7,290 bases of DNA. Source: Gaiellasilicea sp035553355. GTDB lineage: Bacteria; Actinomycetota; Thermoleophilia; Gaiellales; Gaiellaceae. Positions 4,654 through 7,290 of this stretch are shown one piece after another (the first letter of the stretch is position 1; every line of letters begins with the position of its first letter). The DNA lies in NCBI GenBank assembly GCA_035553355.1, contig DATMJW010000002.1:1-7290 (forward strand), in the 5' to 3' direction. The position numbers and the translations under genes are program-made. Under the pieces are notes generated by a model that made no database searches, was not told where the DNA came from, and saw only the letters and a list, made by a program, of their open reading frames with translations.

Positions 4654-7290
4654 CTAGGAGGCGGTCGCGAGCTCCGGCCGCGCGGCACCTTCCGGAGCCG
4701 TGAGCCCCTGCGCGGGCAGGATCCGCTCGAGCGCGCCCACGCAGCGCGGGCAAAACTGCGTACCGGCGGCGCCGCGGAGCTCCTCGAGCGCCTCCTCGAG
4801 CGGCCGCGCCGCGCGGTAGATCCGCGTCGTCAGCATCGAGTCGAGCGCGTCCGCGACGTGGATGATGCGGGCGCCGAGCGGGATCTCCTCGCCGCGCAGA
4901 CGGTCGGGATAGCCGGTGCCGTCGAAGCGCTCGTGGTGATGACGGATCGCCGGCACGGCGTCGTTCAGGAAGCCGAGCCGGTCGATGATCCGCGCGCCCT
5001 CCTCCGCGTGACGCTGCATCAGCGCCCACTCCTCGTCCGTGAGGCTCGCCGGCTTCAGGAGGATCGAGTCGGGGATCGCGAGCTTCCCGATGTCGTGGAA
5101 GAGCGCGGCATGACCGAGCAGGTCGAGCTCGGGCTGCGAGAGGTTGAGCTCGCGGCCGATCGCGAGCGCGAGCTGCTGCACCCGGCGCGAGTGGCCCGCT
5201 GTGTACGCGTCGCGCGCGTCGACCGTGGCCGAGAGGCTCTCCATCGCCGCCGTCGAGCGCTCCTTGAGCAGGCGGTTCGCCTGCTCGAGCGAGACGTTCT
5301 GCGTGTGGATCGTCTCGGCGGCCTGGCGGAGCTTCTGCGCGCTCCGCCGCGTGTGCGAGAGGTACGCCTCCTGCGTCTTGCGCATCAGGAGCAGCGGCAC
5401 GGCGAAGACGGCGAGTGCGTAGAGGCCGGCCGCGTGGTACGCGATCGCGATCACGCCGCCGACGAAGCCGTAGACGACGTAGTGCGGCGCGAGCCAGAGG
5501 AAGCGCTCCTGCCAGCCGCGCCACCAGCGCTCGCGGCTCTCGAGTGCGACGGCGAGCGCGAAGAGCCCTGTGTTGACGACGAAGTAGGCGGCACCGGCGG
5601 CGAGACCGGCGACGACGGTCAGGAGGTCTCCGAGCGTTCCGCCGAAGCCCTGGCCGATCGAGAAGACGGTGGCGGCCGCGAGGCACGAGAGCGTGAGGGC
5701 GCCGCAGTTGAAGACGGCGTTGTGCAGCGCGGGGCGGCGCGCGCTCCAGTCGACGACGACGGTCGCGAGCGCGAGCGCGAGCGCGACACGCGGGCCGAAC
5801 ATCGCCGCGCCGGCGAGCATGCCGACGGCGCTGACGGAGATCGCGCCGTCGTCGAGCTCGAGCGCGAGCGCCTGCCCCACCCCGACGAGCGCGACGATCG
5901 CGAGCATGCCGATCACGTCCGTCGAGCCGCCCCACAGGAGGCCCGCAGCGCCGGCGACGGCACCGAAGAGGCTGACGCCCGTCACGAGCGCGCCGAGGCG
6001 GCCCGAGAGCTGGAGGAAGCGGGGTGGCTGAGCCGTGTGGCGGGTATGCCGCCGCTCCTGCTCCGGCACGACTTCCGGCACCGTCGGGAGCGGCGCCCGG
6101 TGGTCGCCCTCCTCGGGCACGGCGACGAGCGGCTGGCTCCGCTCCGTCGGCATGAGGAGCGGCTCGGTGCTCGCGCCGAGGACGCGGTTCCGGCCCTGCA
6201 GCTTCGCGCGGTAGACGGCGAGGTCGGCCTGGTGGATCAGCGCGTTCGCATCCGTCGCGTCCTTCGGGAACCCGGCGACGCCGATCGACACGGTCGCGCG
6301 GATCGGCTCGCTGGAGGTCTCGACCTCGAAGCGGCGCGACGCGACGGCGCGGCGGATCCGCTCCGCGATCTCGAGCGCCTGCTCGGGCGGCGTCTCCGGG
6401 AGCAGGATGCTGAACTCCTCGCCGCCGAAGCGCGCGGGGACGTCGTAGTGGCGGAGCTCGGAGCGGAAGACCTCGGCGATCCCCTTCAGGACGGCGTCGC
6501 CTGCGAGATGGCCGTAGTTGTTGTTGATGTCGCGCAGGAGGTCGAGGTCGGCCATGATCAGCGACATCGGGCGCTCGAACCGCTGCGACCGCCCGAGCTC
6601 CTCCGTCAGCGCGGCTGCGAAGTGGCGCGCGTTGAAGAGGCCGGTCTTCGGGTCGACCCGCGCCTCCGCCTGGAGCGACGGCACCGAGAGCGCCCGGTGG
6701 ATGAGGAGGAGCGGAGCGACCGCGAACGGGATCAGCCACGGGTTCTGCGTCCAGAACGCGGCGACGACGACGCCGAGCGTCGCGAACACGAGCTCCGTCG
6801 ACAGCGTCTGGAAGCCGAACACCTGACGCATCGGGTGGCCGTAGACCCAACGCGTGATGGGCGCGAACAGGGCGTAGTTGACGCCGACGAAGACGACCGA
6901 CGCGAGGACGCCCGCGAGCGCGAAGCGGACGTCGCCGTCGGCCCAGGACGTCTGCGCGCGCATCGCGAAGTCCGCCACCGCCCACGCCGCCATCACGGCG
7001 ATCGTGAAGTTCGCGATGTTGAAGAGCTGCACGTACCACGTCGTCCGCGTCCGAAGCCACTCCGGGACGTGCTGAACGACGGCCATGATCGCCACGAGCT
7101 CGGGCGGGAGGAGCAGCGCGGCCGCCACGAGGAAGACGGCCGTCGCGTGGTACGCCTTCTTGTCCGGCGTGCGGACGGTGAAGAACTGGGAGAGCGCGGC
7201 GGCGACGGCGAGGCTCGCGAAGGTCCACCACCCCTTCGTCGTCTCGTCCACGCGGAGCAGGTACGGGACGCTCACCGCGAGCGCGACGGC
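4654..7290 (-). CDS. Membrane GGDEF diguanylate cyclase / HD-GYP phosphodiesterase fusion (5' end outside window)
   Basis: This probable bifunctional c-di-GMP enzyme has at least 878 codons in the window. Numbering is from an in-frame GTG at 7275. Residues 17-196 hold about six membrane helices. GGDEF domain 203-366: DPKTGLFN (208-215), GGEEF (284-288) as an active-type catalytic motif, and RHYD (275-278) exactly five residues before it as a canonical inhibitory I-site. A Pro/Glu-rich linker (367-420) is followed by about eight more membrane helices (426-632) and a likely coiled coil (640-680). HD-GYP domain 682-855: H695, HDIGK (727-731), H756, HHER (780-783), GTGYP (786-790), D809; all metal-site motifs are visible. 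It could both make and degrade c-di-GMP at the membrane. The frame stays open to the window edge and the upstream residues (AVALA) continue a hydrophobic helix, so the GTG at 7275 is probably internal. The two membrane halves resemble each other (see findings). Cyclase and hydrolase calls are firm; whether both are active in the cell is not known. Confidence 0.93.
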   Translation of the reverse strand, partial: AVALAVSVPYLLRVDETTKGWWTFASLAVAAALSQFFTVRTPDKKAYHATAVFLVAAALLLPPELVAIMAVVQHVPEWLRTRTTWYVQLFNIANFTIAVMAAWAVADFAMRAQTSWADGDVRFALAGVLASVVFVGVNYALFAPITRWVYGHPMRQVFGFQTLSTELVFATLGVVVAAFWTQNPWLIPFAVAPLLLIHRALSVPSLQAEARVDPKTGLFNARHFAAALTEELGRSQRFERPMSLIMADLDLLRDINNNYGHLAGDAVLKGIAEVFRSELRHYDVPARFGGEEFSILLPETPPEQALEIAERIRRAVASRRFEVETSSEPIRATVSIGVAGFPKDATDANALIHQADLAVYRAKLQGRNRVLGASTEPLLMPTERSQPLVAVPEEGDHRAPLPTVPEVVPEQERRHTRHTAQPPRFLQLSGRLGALVTGVSLFGAVAGAAGLLWGGSTDVIGMLAIVALVGVGQALALELDDGAISVSAVGMLAGAAMFGPRVALALALATVVVDWSARRPALHNAVFNCGALTLSCLAAATVFSIGQGFGGTLGDLLTVVAGLAAGAAYFVVNTGLFALAVALESRERWWRGWQERFLWLAPHYVVYGFVGGVIAIAYHAAGLYALAVFAVPLLLMRKTQEAYLSHTRRSAQKLRQAAETIHTQNVSLEQANRLLKERSTAAMESLSATVDARDAYTAGHSRRVQQLALAIGRELNLSQPELDLLGHAALFHDIGKLAIPDSILLKPASLTDEEWALMQRHAEEGARIIDRLGFLNDAVPAIRHHHERFDGTGYPDRLRGEEIPLGARIIHVADALDSMLTTRIYRAARPLEEALEELRGAAGTQFCPRCVGALERILPAQGLTAPEGAARPELATAS
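5765..5787. repeat. Short GCGAGC hexamer repeat inside the membrane-protein gene
   Basis: Nearly four tandem copies of GCGAGC lie here; on the coding strand they encode alternating Ala and Leu of a membrane helix (about residues 497-503). This is codon bias in a hydrophobic segment rather than an independent element, but it could slip during replication. Confidence 0.4.

Noticed and set aside
4599..4688. A 30-residue N-terminal extension of the repeat protein, with a start at 4688
   Set aside because: It would overlap the 3' end of the upstream gene and the 4620-4638 hairpin, is Arg/Pro-rich, and adds nothing to the repeat fold. The -10 box six bases before the ATG at 4598 supports the shorter form.
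4397..7231. A 944-residue open frame on the minus strand covering the GGDEF/HD-GYP gene and part of the repeat-protein gene
   Set aside because: It is almost entirely Arg, Pro, Ala and Gly with no domain, as expected for an out-of-frame shadow in GC-rich DNA. The overlapping frames carry clear catalytic motifs.

Overview
The window is GC-rich (roughly 70%), gene-dense bacterial chromosome. The sequence has abundant Arg/Ala/Glu-rich proteins, GTG starts, few Shine-Dalgarno sites, a probable leaderless start, and two primary-type sigma factors close together. Together with a GGDEF/HD-GYP membrane protein and a protein made of homing-endonuclease-associated repeats, this suggests an actinobacterium, most likely of the Thermoleophilia (Gaiellales/Solirubrobacterales) type. 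That assignment is inference from style and gene content, not from a marker gene. I see no RNA genes, insertion sequences, CRISPR array or phage genes.

Layout. (1) 107-1159 (+): a sigma-70 factor with a region 1.1-like N-terminus. (2) 1163-1879 (-): a PHP-fold phosphatase of the CpsB/CapC/YwqE type, ending 3 bases from the first sigma gene. (3) 1896-2876 (-): a second sigma-70 factor, 16 bases upstream of the phosphatase gene and probably in one operon with it. (4) 2877-3091: a 215-base divergent intergenic region. (5) 3092-3889 (+): a stand-alone class II glutamine amidotransferase domain whose start is fixed by the catalytic Cys2. (6) 3918-4598 (-): a small protein of about three homing-endonuclease-associated repeats with no nuclease domain, preceded by a -35/-10 pair that puts the transcription start at the ATG. 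(7) 4654-7290 (-): a large membrane protein, cut by the window edge, joining an apparently active GGDEF diguanylate cyclase to an HD-GYP c-di-GMP phosphodiesterase. Each catalytic domain follows its own copy of a duplicated multi-helix membrane module.

Function. Most of the content is regulatory: two promoter-specificity factors, a tyrosine-phosphatase-like enzyme usually tied to surface polysaccharide control, a DNA-binding-like repeat protein and a c-di-GMP making/degrading protein. A link between sigma control, c-di-GMP and the cell surface is possible, but nothing here proves that they act together. The most notable features are the duplicated-sensor GGDEF/HD-GYP architecture and the compact 4599-4653 junction, where a terminator-like hairpin carries the -35 of the next gene's leaderless promoter in its centre.
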